The notes beneath the pieces were generated by a model. The model was not told the DNA's origin and ran no database searches. It worked only from the letters and a program-made list of their open reading frames with translations. Positions 10,525-20,222 of a stretch of 64,000 bases of DNA are shown here, in pieces. The DNA is taken from NCBI GenBank assembly GCA_038141425.1, contig JAYQIC010000005.1, forward strand, positions 79,206 to 143,205. Direction: 5' to 3'. Both the position numbers and the translations under genes were made by a program. The DNA comes from UBA7985 sp038141425 (GTDB lineage: Bacteria; Pseudomonadota; Alphaproteobacteria; UBA7985). The stretch's first letter is position 1; every line of letters begins with the position of its first letter.

Positions 10525-11358
10525 ACAACGCTGGGGAAGGACCAGATCTGCGCTGAACACCCGGTCTGCAATCAGCCATGTCGCCACCAGCAGCACCAGC
10601 AGCGCGGCGCCCGAGGCCAGCAGCGCGGTGTAGGGGCCGAGCCAACCCAGCGGCGCAAGGTTGAAAAGCGCGACGAAGCCCCCGCTCATCACGATCAGCG
10701 CCGCAGCAACCCGCAGGCCGTGCAGCCCGCCCATGGCCCCCCAGGCGTGGAAGGTGAAGGCCCGCTTGGGCCGGCGATGGCGCAGCGGCACCACGGCCCA
10801 GGCCCGGGCAAAGAAGTAGGCGACGAGCACACCGCTGGCCACGATCACGGCGAGCAGTGCCGGGCGGTTGACCGCACCGCGATCAATGGTGTCGGGCTGG
10901 CTGGTCTCCACGCCGATGCTGGCGAGTTCGCGCGGGTCGTTGGAGCCATAGCGGATCAGGTCGCCGACGGCCGTCCCGAGGCTGCCCCACAGCGAGGCGC
11001 CATCGGCGTAGGTGAGCAGACTGCCGACCATGGTCAGGCCGATCCAGCCGAAGACGGTCGCAAAGATCAGGCTGAAGCCCAGCAGGCCTGAGCGCAGTCC
11101 GGCCCCGGACCAGGCCGGTGCGGGGATGGTCCGGCCGCCGCCAAGCTGGCCCCGGCGCTGCGCCATCAGCCCGGTGAACTCCCAGGCGGCTGCGTGGTAG
11201 AGCACGGCGACGGCGCACAGGCCGTAGATCGAATTCTTCAGGTCAAGCAGCCCGGATTGCGCGCCCAGATACACCAGCGCGGGACCGACAGCAGCGAGGC
11301 CGAAAATGGCAATCTGTGACAGGCTGCGAAGGGCCGGCATAGCAATGTCATCCCTCAT
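10525..11358 (-). CDS. Multi-pass membrane protein of unknown function, continuous with trpF
   Basis: This is the N-terminal half of a continuous frame that ends in TrpF. It starts at ATG 11358 (MRDD) or ATG 11340 (MPAL). About six hydrophobic segments can be seen, among them LSQIAIFGLAAVGPALVYLG, FSLIFATVFGWIGLTMVG, LLAVIVASGVLVAYFFA and ALLVLLVATWLIAD, with a basic loop PLRHRRPKRA in the middle. I recognise no family. Many alphaproteobacteria carry a short LapA-like membrane protein between pyrF and trpF; this one is much longer and does not resemble LapA. It lies 23 bases after another unknown membrane protein. Function unknown. Confidence 0.6.
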
Positions 11359-11381
11359 CAAGAAAGCCGGGAAGGGTGGTG

Positions 11382-12203
11382 TCAGATGCGGTGTGCGCCG
11401 GGCGCCCAGCCGGTCCGGTTCACAAAGCAGACCAGGTTGACCACGGTGAACACGGCGACCCGCAGCACGAACAGCATCTGCGTCAGCACGAGGTATCCGA
11501 AATAGCTCAGGCCGAACACCGACGCCGATGCCGCACTGACCTGCAGGCCAAGCTGGGCAAAAATCAGTGGGACGCAGAACACCAGATGCAGCACGGTCAT
11601 CAGGATGGTGATGCCGCCGGTCGCGCGCATGCTGTCGCCGAAGGTATAGGGCGCGCCGACGGCCGCAGCCGTGATGACAAAGCAGAAGCGGATATAGAGG
11701 TAGAGCACCACCAGCCCGGGAATGATCGGCAGCAGCGGCGCGAGCTGCGGCACGGGCAGGTAGGCACGGACCAGCAGGAAACCCACGAACCCGGCACCGA
11801 GGATCAGCCCACCGGGGACGTAGAGCGTCACCAGCCGGATAAACACGTTGGTGAAGGCCCGGCTCCATTCCGGCGAGGCCTGCAACCGGCCCTGCCGGAT
11901 ACCGATGCCCAGCAGTCGCGCCACGTTGGTGGTGTAGAGCCCGCCGATGACCAACTCGATCAGCAGGAAACTGACCAGCGCCACCACCAGCACGTCGACA
12001 CTGAGCACCACGCCGCGCTGGCCGCGCAGGTCGAGGATCAGCGTCGCGGCAAGATCAGTGAGCAGTGCCAGCACCAGCGGCAGAACGGCGGTGGCCGCCA
12101 GCAGCCGCCATTGGCCCAGCAGCCCGTCGAGGATGATCTGCCGGATCGCGCGGCCGGGCGGCAGGGGCGGGAACTGCCCCATGAGGCGCACGGGCTTAAC
12201 CAT
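11382..12203 (-). CDS. Multi-pass membrane protein of unknown function
   Basis: This 273-residue integral membrane protein has about six membrane segments, for example LLAATAVLPLVLALLTDLA, VLVVALVSFLLIELVIGGLY, LLPIIPGLVVLYLYIRFCFV and GITILMTVLHLVFCVPLIFA. The N terminus (QFPPLPPGRAIRQII) is proline-rich and basic, so probably cytosolic. The start overlaps the pyrF stop by eight bases, so it is translationally coupled to pyrF. ATG 12182 is an alternative start. It is intact and codon use looks like its neighbours. I do not recognise a family. With the next gene it forms a pair of membrane proteins inserted between pyrF and trpF. Confidence 0.72.
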   Translation of the reverse strand: MVKPVRLMGQFPPLPPGRAIRQIILDGLLGQWRLLAATAVLPLVLALLTDLAATLILDLRGQRGVVLSVDVLVVALVSFLLIELVIGGLYTTNVARLLGIGIRQGRLQASPEWSRAFTNVFIRLVTLYVPGGLILGAGFVGFLLVRAYLPVPQLAPLLPIIPGLVVLYLYIRFCFVITAAAVGAPYTFGDSMRATGGITILMTVLHLVFCVPLIFAQLGLQVSAASASVFGLSYFGYLVLTQMLFVLRVAVFTVVNLVCFVNRTGWAPGAHRI

Positions 12204-12900
12204 GGCCGTCGATCTCCGAGAGGATGGCCTCAGCGGCTGCGCGCGGATCGGCAGCGCGGGTGATGGGCCGCCCGATCACCAGTGAAGTGGCGCCCCGCGC
12301 CATGGCTTCAGCCGGGGTTGCGACCCGGCTCTGGTCGTCGCATGCAGCGCCCGCCGGGCGGACACCGGGGGTGACGAACAGGGCGTCATCCCGCTGCGCG
12401 CGGAGCGCGGCGACTTCCTGCGGCGAGCACACAAACCCGCCCAGCCCGCAATCGCTGGCCAGCGTGAACAGGTGCTGAGCATGTTCACCCGGGTCCGGTT
12501 CAGCGATGCCAAGTCCGTCCAGCTCGGCGCGGTCTGCGCTGGTCAGCACTGTCACTGCGAGAAAGCGGAAATCCGGGCGTTCCAGCGCGGCCAGCCCTTC
12601 GAGCATGGCCCGCCCGCCCGAGGCGTGGACCGTGGTCAGCCGGACGCCGAGATCAGCGATCTGCGCGGCGGCCGAGGCGACCGTGTTGGGGATGTCGTGC
12701 AGTTTCAGGTCGAGGAAGACCGGGGCCCGCGCCGCCAGCTGGCGAACGAAATCAGGCCCGGTCTGGTAGAACAGCTCCATGCCCACCTTGAGCCCGAGGT
12801 TGAGGCCTTCGAGGCGGTCCAGCATGGGTTCAACATCCGCCTGCGCCATATCGAGCGCGACGAACACCGGGGGGAGCCTGTGGGACTGATCCTGCACCAT
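12196..12900 (-). CDS. pyrF: Orotidine 5'-phosphate decarboxylase
   Basis: PyrF decarboxylates OMP to UMP, the last step of pyrimidine synthesis. The gene is intact at 234 residues. The active-site Asp-Lys array is LDLKLHDIPNTV near residue 65. FVALDMAQ binds the substrate at the first strand, and TPGVRP and VIGRPIT mark the phosphate end. It is the first gene of the minus-strand run leading to trpF, trpB, trpA, accD and folC. The region upstream to about 13060 is shared with a divergent MFS gene and should hold both promoters. Confidence 0.97.
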   Translation of the reverse strand: MVQDQSHRLPPVFVALDMAQADVEPMLDRLEGLNLGLKVGMELFYQTGPDFVRQLAARAPVFLDLKLHDIPNTVASAAAQIADLGVRLTTVHASGGRAMLEGLAALERPDFRFLAVTVLTSADRAELDGLGIAEPDPGEHAQHLFTLASDCGLGGFVCSPQEVAALRAQRDDALFVTPGVRPAGAACDDQSRVATPAEAMARGATSLVIGRPITRAADPRAAAEAILSEIDGHG

Positions 12901-13063
12901 AATGCTTTGGTTTATCGTCTCCGACTCCGGCCTGCTAGTGGCAAATTCACCGGCGCTGCGCAGTTTTGATGACCCACAGGGTCAAAACGCGCATTGGTAA
13001 GTTATCAGCCACAATCTAGGTTGAGGTCAGAACTGCACGCCTAAGTTTTTGTAAAGGTTGACC

Positions 13064-14343
13064 ATGGCATCTGCATCCGCCCGTCCCGGGCATGAGCCTT
13101 ACCATCGTCATTATCGCGGGTTGCCTGATGGCGATGATCTCGATGGGCGTGCGGTCGTCTTTCGGCCTGTTCGTCGATGGCGCCCCCGGTGCCATTGGTG
13201 TCACCTCTGGTGACTTCGGTCTGGCGCTGGGGTGGCAGAACCTGCTCTGGGGCCTGATCGGCGCTTACGCGGCTTCGCTGGTGGACCGCTTCGGGCCCAT
13301 GTGGGTGCTGATTGCCGGGGCGCTGATGTACGGGCTGGGGATGCTCGGCATGCTGACCCTGCAGTCGACTTTCTGGACCTATCTGCTGCTGGGTGTGCTG
13401 ACCGGAGGCGGGGTCGCTGCGACCGGGTTTTCGATCATCGGCATCAGCTTTTCCAAGCTGGTTACGCCGGAGCAGCGCTCCTGGGCGCTGGGGCTGGGGA
13501 CGGCGGCGGCGTCCTTCGGCCAGCTCGCCATCGGCCTGCCGGCGGGCATGATGCTGCAGCAGCTGGGCTGGGAGCCGGCGATGATGGTGCTGGCGGGGCT
13601 GACCTTCCTGATCATCCCGCTGTCCTTTGCCTTCGCCGGGATCAAAGGCACAGCGGCCGAGGCCGCTGCCACCACCGCCACCGCCAGCACCAAGCACCGG
13701 CAGTGGTTCCGAAGTCTGGCGCGAAGTCCGCGCTGCCTTCAGCAACCGCAGTTACGTCCTGCTGTTCTTCGGGTTCTTTGTCTGCGGCTTCCACATTGCC
13801 TTCGTCTACATCTACCTGCCGAAGTTCCTGATCGATCAGGGCGTGCAGCCGCAGTGGCTGAACGGCTGGGGTGGGATCGGCGCCGTGGCGCTGGCGCTCG
13901 TCGGTCTGTTCAACATCATCGGGGCCTATACCTCCGGCGTGCTGGGGCGGCATATCCCAAAGAAGAACGGCCTCGCCTTCATCTACGCCGCGCGGTCGGT
14001 GGTGATGCTGGCCTTCATCCTGATCCCGATTTCGCCGCTGACAACGCTGATTTTCGCATCGGCCATGGGTCTGCTGTGGCTGTCGACCGTCCCCCTGACG
14101 CAGGGGATCATCGGCGGCATCTTCGGCATCCGCTACATGACCACGCTCTACGCCATCGTGTTCGTCTCGCACCAGGTCGGGTCGTTCTCTGCGACCCTGC
14201 TGGCCCGCACCATCGAGAACCTGACCGGGGAGCTGACCCTGATGTGGGTTGCGGCGATCATCATCGGTGTGCTCGCGGCTGTGGTACACTGGCCCATCGA
14301 TGAGCGCCCTGCTGAGCGGGTCGGAGCGCCACAAACCGCCTGA
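13064..14343 (+). CDS. MFS transporter, frameshifted
   Basis: This is a 12-segment major facilitator transporter of the oxalate/formate antiporter or monocarboxylate-like group. The first half includes GMRSSFGLF-like text (GVRSSFGLFVDG), the loop VDRFGPMWVL and the segment GFSIIGISFSKLV. The second half includes FFVCGFHIAFVYIYLPKF and GLLWLSTVPLTQG. I chose ATG 13064 because an AAAGG site sits about seven bases upstream; the frame then shifts at about 13085-13090 (a CCCGGGC run) into the frame of ATG 13092. A second break at about 13700 divides the two halves. The substrate cannot be told from sequence; a carboxylate is a guess. It is divergent from pyrF. Confidence 0.82.
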
Positions 14344-14358
14344 GCCGAGCTCCCAGCC

Positions 14359-14786
14359 ATGCCGAACGATCAGCATCCTGAGCCACATACCGAGGCACGC
14401 CCGGTTTCAACATTCTGGGTGACGTTCTGGACCCTGACCACAGGCGGCATGGCGATCGTCGTGCTGCTGGTCGCGCTGGCCCTGGTCACCCGCCTTGAGG
14501 ATGAGACCAGCGGGGCGGTGCTGGCGGTGTTCCCCCGCGCACCCCGCAGGATCGGATTTTCGCCGCCATCGAGCAAAGCGACGCCCGCGTGCTGCGCGCC
14601 ACGCGGCTGTCCAACGCCTGGATCCTCGAAGGCACGCAGACCGGCTTCGTCGGCGCGCTGAAATCTGCTGGTGCGCTGGGGGCGTGGAAGCCCGTGTCCG
14701 GTGTGTCGTTTGCGGTCGGTGGCTGTGGCTTCGGGGCCGTGCTGTCCAACGACCCGCTATTCAGTCCGCAGCCAGCGTCGTCCTGA
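14359..14786 (+). CDS. Small single-pass membrane protein of unknown function
   Basis: This protein of about 142 residues has one membrane segment (GGMAIVVLLVALALVT) after a 30-residue cytosolic N terminus, then a soluble domain containing DRIFAAIEQSDARV and SNAWILEGTQTGFVGALKSAGA. One frameshift at about 14530-14550, in a C-rich run, separates the membrane part from the domain. The frame correction is supported by the smooth join. The topology suggests an anchor with a periplasmic domain. It starts 15 bases after the MFS gene and may be co-transcribed with it. Its end overlaps the convergent hydrolase-OsmC gene by 26 bases. No family recognised. Confidence 0.6.
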
Positions 14787-15995
14787 TCTTCACCTCGCTC
14801 TCCAGCGTCCGGTGGACCGGGCACATGTCGGCGATTTCCACCATCCGCGCCCGCGTGGCCTCGTCCATGTCGCCCTCGATGCTGAGGCTGCGGGTGATGA
14901 CGTCGACCTTGCCGTTCCGGGTCTCGCAGTCTTCGCAGTCCTTGGCGTGGATCTTCTCGTGCGACAGCCGGACGCCGGCGTGGGTGAGGTGGATGCCCTT
15001 GCGGTCGGCGTACATCTTCAGTGTCATCACGGTGCAGGCCCCAACCCGGAGAGCAGGTAGCCATAGGGGGAAGGCCCGGCGTTATTGCCGCCCACCGCCC
15101 GCGGCTCGTCGGCGATGAGGGCGTGTCCCTGCGCCGCGATCAGGCTGGTGTACTTGCCCGAGCCGGACAGCTCGACCACGACCTCCCCCTCCGCGTTGAT
15201 CGGGTGGCGTGGTTCGGGCAGGTCGAGGTAGCGCTCGGCGAAGGTGCCGATCATGCGCGCGGCGTAGGCAGCGTCTTCCGCCCGGTTGAGCAGGTGGTCG
15301 GCGCCATCAAGGGTGATGAAGGACTTGGGGTGCCTGGCAGCGACAAAGATGCGGGTGGCATTGTCGATGCCGACAGTTGCATCCAAGGGCGCGTGCAGCA
15401 CAAGCAGCGCGGCCCGCATCGACCGGATACGCGCTTCCTGATCGCTGTCCTGCAGGTCGTCGAGAAACTGCCGCGTCAGGGTGAAGCGCCGGCCACCCAG
15501 CTCGACCTCGCCCGAACCATCCCGCCGGATCTGGTCGGCCGCCGCGCCAAAATTGTGCAGCACGTGGGCGGGGTCGAAGGGCGCGCCGAGGGTGGCGACC
15601 GCCCGGATGCCCTCGATTTCCCCGGCAGCGCGGATCACCGCAGCGCCGCCGAGCGAGTGCCCGATCAGCAGACTGGGGGCGAGGCCCCTGCCGGTCAGGT
15701 GTGCGGCGGCGGCCACGATATCGGCAACGACAGAGCGGTAGTTGGTGTTGGCGAAATCACCGTCAGACCCACCCAGGCCGGTGAAGTCGAAGCGCAGGGT
15801 CGCGATGCCTTCGGCGGCGAGCGTGCGTGAGATCGCCGTCGCGGCCCGCGAGTCCTGCCCGCAGCTGAAGCAGTGAGCGAAGATCGCCACCGCCCGCGGC
15901 TCCCCCGCATAGGGCAGTTCCAGTCGTCCGGCGAGTTCGCCGCCGTCGTGGCCGGGGAAGGTCAGGCGTTCTGTCCGGGGTGGGGAAAGGGACAT
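14761..15995 (-). CDS. Alpha/beta hydrolase-OsmC fusion protein, one frameshift
   Basis: The first 240 or so residues are an alpha/beta hydrolase with a nucleophile elbow GHSLGGAA and a catalytic His near DGADHLLN. The remaining 150 or so are an OsmC/Ohr domain with its two redox cysteines: one in GLGAC just before the break, the second in ADMCPVHRTLES. OsmC domains detoxify organic hydroperoxides. The two domains are known together as a bifunctional hydrolase/OsmC family. A single indel near 15030 splits the OsmC domain after LLSGLGA; the downstream frame continues TVMTLKMYADRKG. The length of about 411 residues agrees with the fused family. The role of the hydrolase half is not established. 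Confidence 0.87.
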
Positions 15996-16063
15996 GCTGG
16001 CTCGGGCCTCCGTGCTCGATCTGACGACGTAGGCGCCAGCCTACCACCTTCGCACGCCGGGGG

Positions 16064-17198
16064 CTAAGCCAAGTGTCTCACGGGCAGGCGATGGCCCAGC
16101 GCGGCTAGGAGGTTGCCCGCGCGACCCACGTTTCCAGCGAGGTGAAGCCGGCAGCCGCGCTCGCGCAGGCCATCGATGATCGCGGGCAGGGCTTCCACCG
16201 AACGGCCGTGGATCGAGTGCAGCAGCACGATATCCCCCGGTGCCGACAGGCTCAGCACCCGCTGCACAATGCTGTCGGGTTCCTTGATCTGCCAGTCGAG
16301 GCTGTCGTTGGTCCAGTTGACCGTGGTCAGGCCGTAGGCGGCGGCTTCTTCGATGATGCCAGCGTTATAGTTGCCGAAGGGCGGGCGGAAGAAGGCGGGC
16401 TGCAGCCCCAGTGCCGTAAAGGCGCCCATGCCGCGCCGGAAGTCCTCGGCGACGGTTTCCCGGCTTTCCGCGCGCAGGTTCTTGTGATCCCAGGAATGAT
16501 AGCCGACCTCGTGTCCCCGGTTGACGGCGGTCAGCGCAGTGGTCGGGTTCGCCTGTAGCTTTTCGCCGAGAAAGAAGAAGGGCGCGCGGATGCCCTTGGC
16601 GTCGAGAATGTCGTAGATCGCAGCGTCGTGGCTGTGGTGCGGCCCGTCGTCGAAGGTCAGCACGCAGTCGAAGCTGCCGTCGGCGTTGCGGAAGTCGCGC
16701 GGGCCGATGCTGAACTCCAGCCCGGGGGCGACGTAGCGTTCGAAGCCGCCCGGAATGGCTGCCCGCGCCGGCTGTTGGGTCGGCGTGGCTTCGATGGGGC
16801 TGGTGGCGACGCTTGCCGCTGCTGCGGCGGGCTGGGCGCCATAGGCGTTGACGGTTTGGGCCAGTGCTGCGGCCTCGATCCGCTTCTGGGCGATAAACTG
16901 GTCGAGCTGGGCCTGTGTCATCCAGATCAGCCCGTCGCTGGTCCGCACACCGACCAGCGGCTGTCCGTCCGGTCCGACCGGTGCGCGGGTGCCCGCCGAG
17001 GTTGCTGCGACCGCCGAGCTGCCGTCGCCCGCCTGCATCAGCACGCGTTCGCCCTGCGCGGTGAACAGGATCGTTCATGGCGGCTTCAGCCTCGGCCGGG
17101 TCGAGCTTGCCCTCCGGCGCAGTCGCGGCGCAGGCGCTGACCAGCGCCGCTGCGGCGAGCATCGCCAGCAGCTGTCCCACCCCTTGCATCCCGCGCAC
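16064..17198 (-). CDS. Lipoprotein with NodB-type polysaccharide deacetylase domain
   Basis: This is a secreted polysaccharide deacetylase of about 377 residues. It begins with a lipoprotein signal, LVSACAA, whose Cys would be lipidated. A linker rich in Ala, Pro and Gln follows. The NodB catalytic domain has motif 1 LTFDDGPHH, motif 2 HSWDHKNL (metal-binding His), motif 3 FRPPFGNYN and the late motif IVLLHSIHG. Such enzymes remove N-acetyl groups from peptidoglycan or exopolysaccharide. A short segment DGLIWMTQAQLDQF in the linker is not part of the NodB fold. The start is GTG 17198 or ATG 17189 behind a GGAGAAG site. One frameshift lies near 17075, just after the signal region. Confidence 0.85.
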
Positions 17199-17260
17199 GT
17201 GTTGCAGCTCTCTTCTCCCGCAAATCTTGTTCTGGCACCCGGTTCAGTGCTCAATCACGG

Positions 17261-17293
17261 ATTTGAGGCAAAAACAATGACAGCGCCTCAAAT
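17261..17293. promoter_or_regulatory. Nine-base inverted repeat between two genes
   Basis: ATTTGAGGC and its exact complement GCCTCAAAT are separated by 15 bases, in the gap between the SLC13 permease stop and the deacetylase start. No T run follows on the minus strand, so a terminator is less likely than a protein site or mRNA hairpin. Its function is not known. Confidence 0.35.
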
Positions 17294-17390
17294 GCGCGTA
17301 AGATCAGTATTATGCGCCGCCGGTTCCCGCAAGGGCGATGGTCGCAACGGCGGATCGCGGGCCGGTCGGACGGGAACCCAGTGGGCGGGC

Positions 17391-19181
17391 TCAGATACCC
17401 CAGATGAAGGCGATCAGCGGCGTACCGATCAGCACGATCAGTATCTCCAGCGGCAGGCCCATGCGCCAGTAGTCGCCGAAGCGGTAGCCCCCCGGCCCCA
17501 TGACCAGCAGGTTGTTCTGGTGCCCGATCGGGGTCAGGAACGCGCAGGACGCGCCCAGCGCCACCGCCATCAGGAAGGCATCCTGAGAGGAGCCGATTTC
17601 GTTCGCCACCGTCGCCGCAATCGGCGCCATCACCACCGCCGTGGCGGCGTTGTTCATGATGTCCGACAGCGTCATGGTCACCACCATGATCAGCCCGAGC
17701 AGCAGCAGCGGCCCCAGCGCCCCGGCGGCGGAGACCACGCCATCGGCGACCAGCGCCGTCGCCCCGGTCTGCTCCAGCGCGCTGCCCAGCGGGATCATTG
17801 CCCCGAGCAGCACGATGATCGGACAGTCGATCGCCTGATACAGCTTGCGCGGGTCGATCCGCCCCAGCAGCAGCATGCCGACCACCGCCGCGGCAAAGGC
17901 AATCGCGATGGGCACGCCGAGGAAGGCCGTCGCCCCGATCGCCAGCGCGAACAGCCCCAGCGGCAGCCAGTCGTTTTTCGGGCTCTGGCCCAGCATCAGC
18001 GCGCGCTGCGCCAGCGGCACGGCGCCGAGTTCGTTGATGGTGTCGGGCAGGGTCGAGCCCTCCCCCTGCAGCAGCAGCACGTCGCCTGCACGCAGGCGCA
18101 CCCGGCCGATCCGCTCCTGAATCGGGGTGCCTTCGCGGGCGATGGCGAGCAGGTTGGCGCCGTATTTCCGGCGCAGGTACAGGCTGCGCGGGGAGCGGCC
18201 TTCGACGCGGGAGCCGGGCAGGATCACCGCCTCCATCAGCGCGACGTGCTCGGAGGTCATGTGCTCTTCGACGAAGGCGTCGGCCCCGGCGAGCTCCAGC
18301 TGCTGGGCGTCGAGGAAGTCCTGCAGCACGTTTGGCCCGGCCTGGACCATGAGAATATCGCCCTTGCGGATGTGGCGCAGGCGCAGGTTACCGAACAGCT
18401 TGGTGGCCCCGCGGATGATGCCGACCACCTGCAGGCCGCCGTCGGACAGGCCTTCGAGGCGGTAGATCTGCTCGTTGATCAGCGGGTGGTCCTCGGGGAC
18501 GAGGATTTCGGTGACGTAGTCCTTGATCTCGAACTGGGGCTGATCGCCCTGCGGGGAGCGGCGGTTCTGCGTGATCAGCCGCCAGCCGACCAGCAGCAGG
18601 AACACCAACCCGGCGAAGGCCAGCACCCCGCCGACCGGCGAGAAGGCGAACAGGCCGAAGGGCTCGCCCGTGATCTGCTCCCGGTAGTTGGAGACGATGA
18701 TGTTCGGCGGCGTTCCGATCAGGGTGGTCAGCCCGCCGAGGATGGTCCCGAACGACAGCGGCATCAGCACCTGGCTGGGCCGCTTGGACAGGGACAGCGC
18801 CACCGGCATCAGCAGCGCCAGCGCGCCAACGTTGTTCATGAAGCCCGAGAGCAGCGCGGCGATCCCGGTCAGCGCCGCCATGAAGGCCAGCGGCCGGTCG
18901 GACAGGCGTTCGAGCGGCCCGGCGAGGCGGTCGATCACGCCGCTGTCCTGCAACGCCCGGGACAGCACGAGCACTAGCGCGACGGTGATCACCGCGCTCT
19001 GCGAGAAACCCATGAAGGCGTCGTCGGCCTTGACCACGCCGACGAGCACGGCCGCGACCAGCGCGGTCAGCGCGACCACGTCGTAGCGCAGCCGCCCCCA
19101 GACGAAGGCAACCATGGCGAAGCCGAAGATCGCGAAGATCAGGGCCTGATCAACGCTGAGCAGGGCGGTGTCGGTTTGCAT
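17391..19181 (-). CDS. SLC13-family permease with two RCK_C (TrkA-C) domains
   Basis: This intact 596-residue membrane transporter belongs to the SLC13/DASS-like group and has two TrkA-C regulatory domains between its membrane halves. The first half contains FMNNVGALALLMPVAL and LTTLIGTPPNIIVSNY, the second MNNAATAVVMAPIA and FLTPIGHQNNLLV; these are the paired substrate and sodium loops of the family. Residues about 215-385 form the two soluble domains. Substrates of this group include dicarboxylates, sulfate and other anions, and cannot be fixed here. The gene stands alone, facing away from tRNA-Ser. Confidence 0.93.
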   Translation of the reverse strand: MQTDTALLSVDQALIFAIFGFAMVAFVWGRLRYDVVALTALVAAVLVGVVKADDAFMGFSQSAVITVALVLVLSRALQDSGVIDRLAGPLERLSDRPLAFMAALTGIAALLSGFMNNVGALALLMPVALSLSKRPSQVLMPLSFGTILGGLTTLIGTPPNIIVSNYREQITGEPFGLFAFSPVGGVLAFAGLVFLLLVGWRLITQNRRSPQGDQPQFEIKDYVTEILVPEDHPLINEQIYRLEGLSDGGLQVVGIIRGATKLFGNLRLRHIRKGDILMVQAGPNVLQDFLDAQQLELAGADAFVEEHMTSEHVALMEAVILPGSRVEGRSPRSLYLRRKYGANLLAIAREGTPIQERIGRVRLRAGDVLLLQGEGSTLPDTINELGAVPLAQRALMLGQSPKNDWLPLGLFALAIGATAFLGVPIAIAFAAAVVGMLLLGRIDPRKLYQAIDCPIIVLLGAMIPLGSALEQTGATALVADGVVSAAGALGPLLLLGLIMVVTMTLSDIMNNAATAVVMAPIAATVANEIGSSQDAFLMAVALGASCAFLTPIGHQNNLLVMGPGGYRFGDYWRMGLPLEILIVLIGTPLIAFIWGI

Positions 19182-19338
19182 GCTGACGTGTTACCCGGCC
19201 TTGGGGCGGAATGCGAGGGCGCGCAGGCATGGCCGCTGCCCCCGGGCGCGGGAAAAGTGAGATTGCAGGGCTGGCGGAACCGCTTTATAGAGGGCGCTCC
19301 GGCCGTCGCCCTGCGGGTGTCGCGGCGGGTCTGAGCGC

Positions 19339-19428
19339 GGAGAGGTGGCCGAGTGGCTGAAGGCGCTCCCCTGCTAAGGGAGTATACGGGAGACCGTATC
19401 GTGGGTTCGAATCCCATCCTCTCCGCCA
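19339..19428 (+). tRNA. tRNA-Ser (anticodon GCT)
   Basis: The acceptor stem pairs GGAGAGG with CCTCTCC, followed by discriminator G and an encoded CCA. The D arm is GCCGAGTGGC. The anticodon stem CTCCC/GGGAG holds the loop CTGCTAA, so the anticodon is GCT and reads AGC/AGU serine codons. A long variable arm (ATACGGGAGACCGTAT) is as expected for serine tRNAs. The T arm is GTGGGTTCGAATCCCAT. Confidence 0.97.
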
Positions 19429-19624
19429 TTTTCCTGCTTTTGTTGATGGCTTGAACGCTGGGCTCTGGGTGAAACGACTTCGCGGCTGACGTGTCGTGGC
19501 TCACTGGTCGCGGGGCGCTGTTTCCGGGATGGCGGGGGCAAGCTGCTGCGCCTGGATGGCGTTCCGGGTTCATCCCCAAAGATTAAGCGGCGGAATCAGT
19601 TCCGGGTTAGTCACAAAAATTTAA

Positions 19625-19644
19625 GTACTTTGTATACGAAGTAC
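19625..19644. promoter_or_regulatory. Near-perfect 20-base palindrome in an AT-rich gap
   Basis: GTACTTTGTATACGAAGTAC is symmetrical at 18 of 20 positions around the central GTATAC. It sits in the AT-rich part of the 294-base gap between tRNA-Ser and the SnoaL-like gene, where I see no open reading frame. Both flanking genes end or read away, so no promoter is obvious. It could be a repressor site, a recombinase site or chance. Confidence 0.35.
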
Positions 19645-19722
19645 GAGAAAATTGACGTGACTGCGGGCGACCCCTATCCCCGCAAAACTTAAGGCAACAG
19701 CGCATCAGAATCTTAGCTAATT

Positions 19723-20222
19723 TCAGGTGCGTTGGTATTTGTCGCCGACTTGTTCCCTCGCCGGGTGGGTATCGTAGAAGATCGACAGCGACGTGAAGCG
19801 GGTTTCGCCTGCACCATCCCCCACGCCTGCGCCATCCCCCGCGCCTGCGCCGTCTCCGGCATCGGCATCGGCATCAGCCGCAGCGGTGAAGCGGAAGTAG
19901 TCCACGCCCTCGAACACGATCCGGTCACCGCTGGCCAGCGTCCAATCGTACTCGAAGTGTGCCGCACCGCTGTCCCCTTCTCCCCGAGCAGCACGTCGAA
20001 CACGGTCAGCCGGTTCTGCGCCGAAGCCTGGTCCAGCGAGGCGAAGAACGCGGTCGCCGGCAGCGTCCCCAGATAGGGCGAGGTCACCTTCGCCCTCGGC
20101 GCGAACAGCGCCAGCACCCCCGCCATGTCCGAGGCTGTCAGCCGCTCGAAATAGGTGCGGATCGCTGCAATTTTCGCCGCTGAGTCATCGGAGGCGGCTG
20201 GGGCGGCAGGGGCTGTTGTCAT
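19723..20222 (-). CDS. SnoaL/NTF2-like protein with a low-complexity insert
   Basis: This small alpha+beta protein of about 166 residues resembles the SnoaL/NTF2-like ketosteroid-isomerase fold: AAIRTYFERLTASDMAGVLA, then LFAPRAKVTSPYLG, then FEGVDYFRFT, then RFTSLSIFYD. Members are often isomerases, hydrolases or binding proteins of unknown role. Between the last two strands is a run of about 24 residues made only of Ala, Asp, Gly and Val, encoded by a short tandem DNA repeat. One frameshift near 19960-19980 precedes FEGVDYF. The start MTTAPAAPAA was chosen because the upstream open frame lacks the fold. It lies 76 bases after the metallopeptidase gene. Confidence 0.68.

Noticed and set aside
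11359..11868. 170 extra N-terminal residues before the membrane-TrpF frame
   Set aside because: They are a shadow of the upstream membrane protein gene in another frame, with Arg/Ala-rich composition and no hydrophobic pattern.
16848..18977. A 709-residue open frame on the plus strand
   Set aside because: It is antisense to the well-supported SLC13 permease and has the biased Gln/His/Arg composition of a shadow frame in G+C-rich DNA.
19139..19579. A 146-residue open frame with MGFEPTIRSPVYSLSRGAPS opposite the tRNA
   Set aside because: This is the familiar false protein made by reading a tRNA-Ser on the wrong strand.
19625..19644. Resemblance of the palindrome to loxP arms
   Set aside because: Only about ten bases match, the spacer is absent and no recombinase is nearby.
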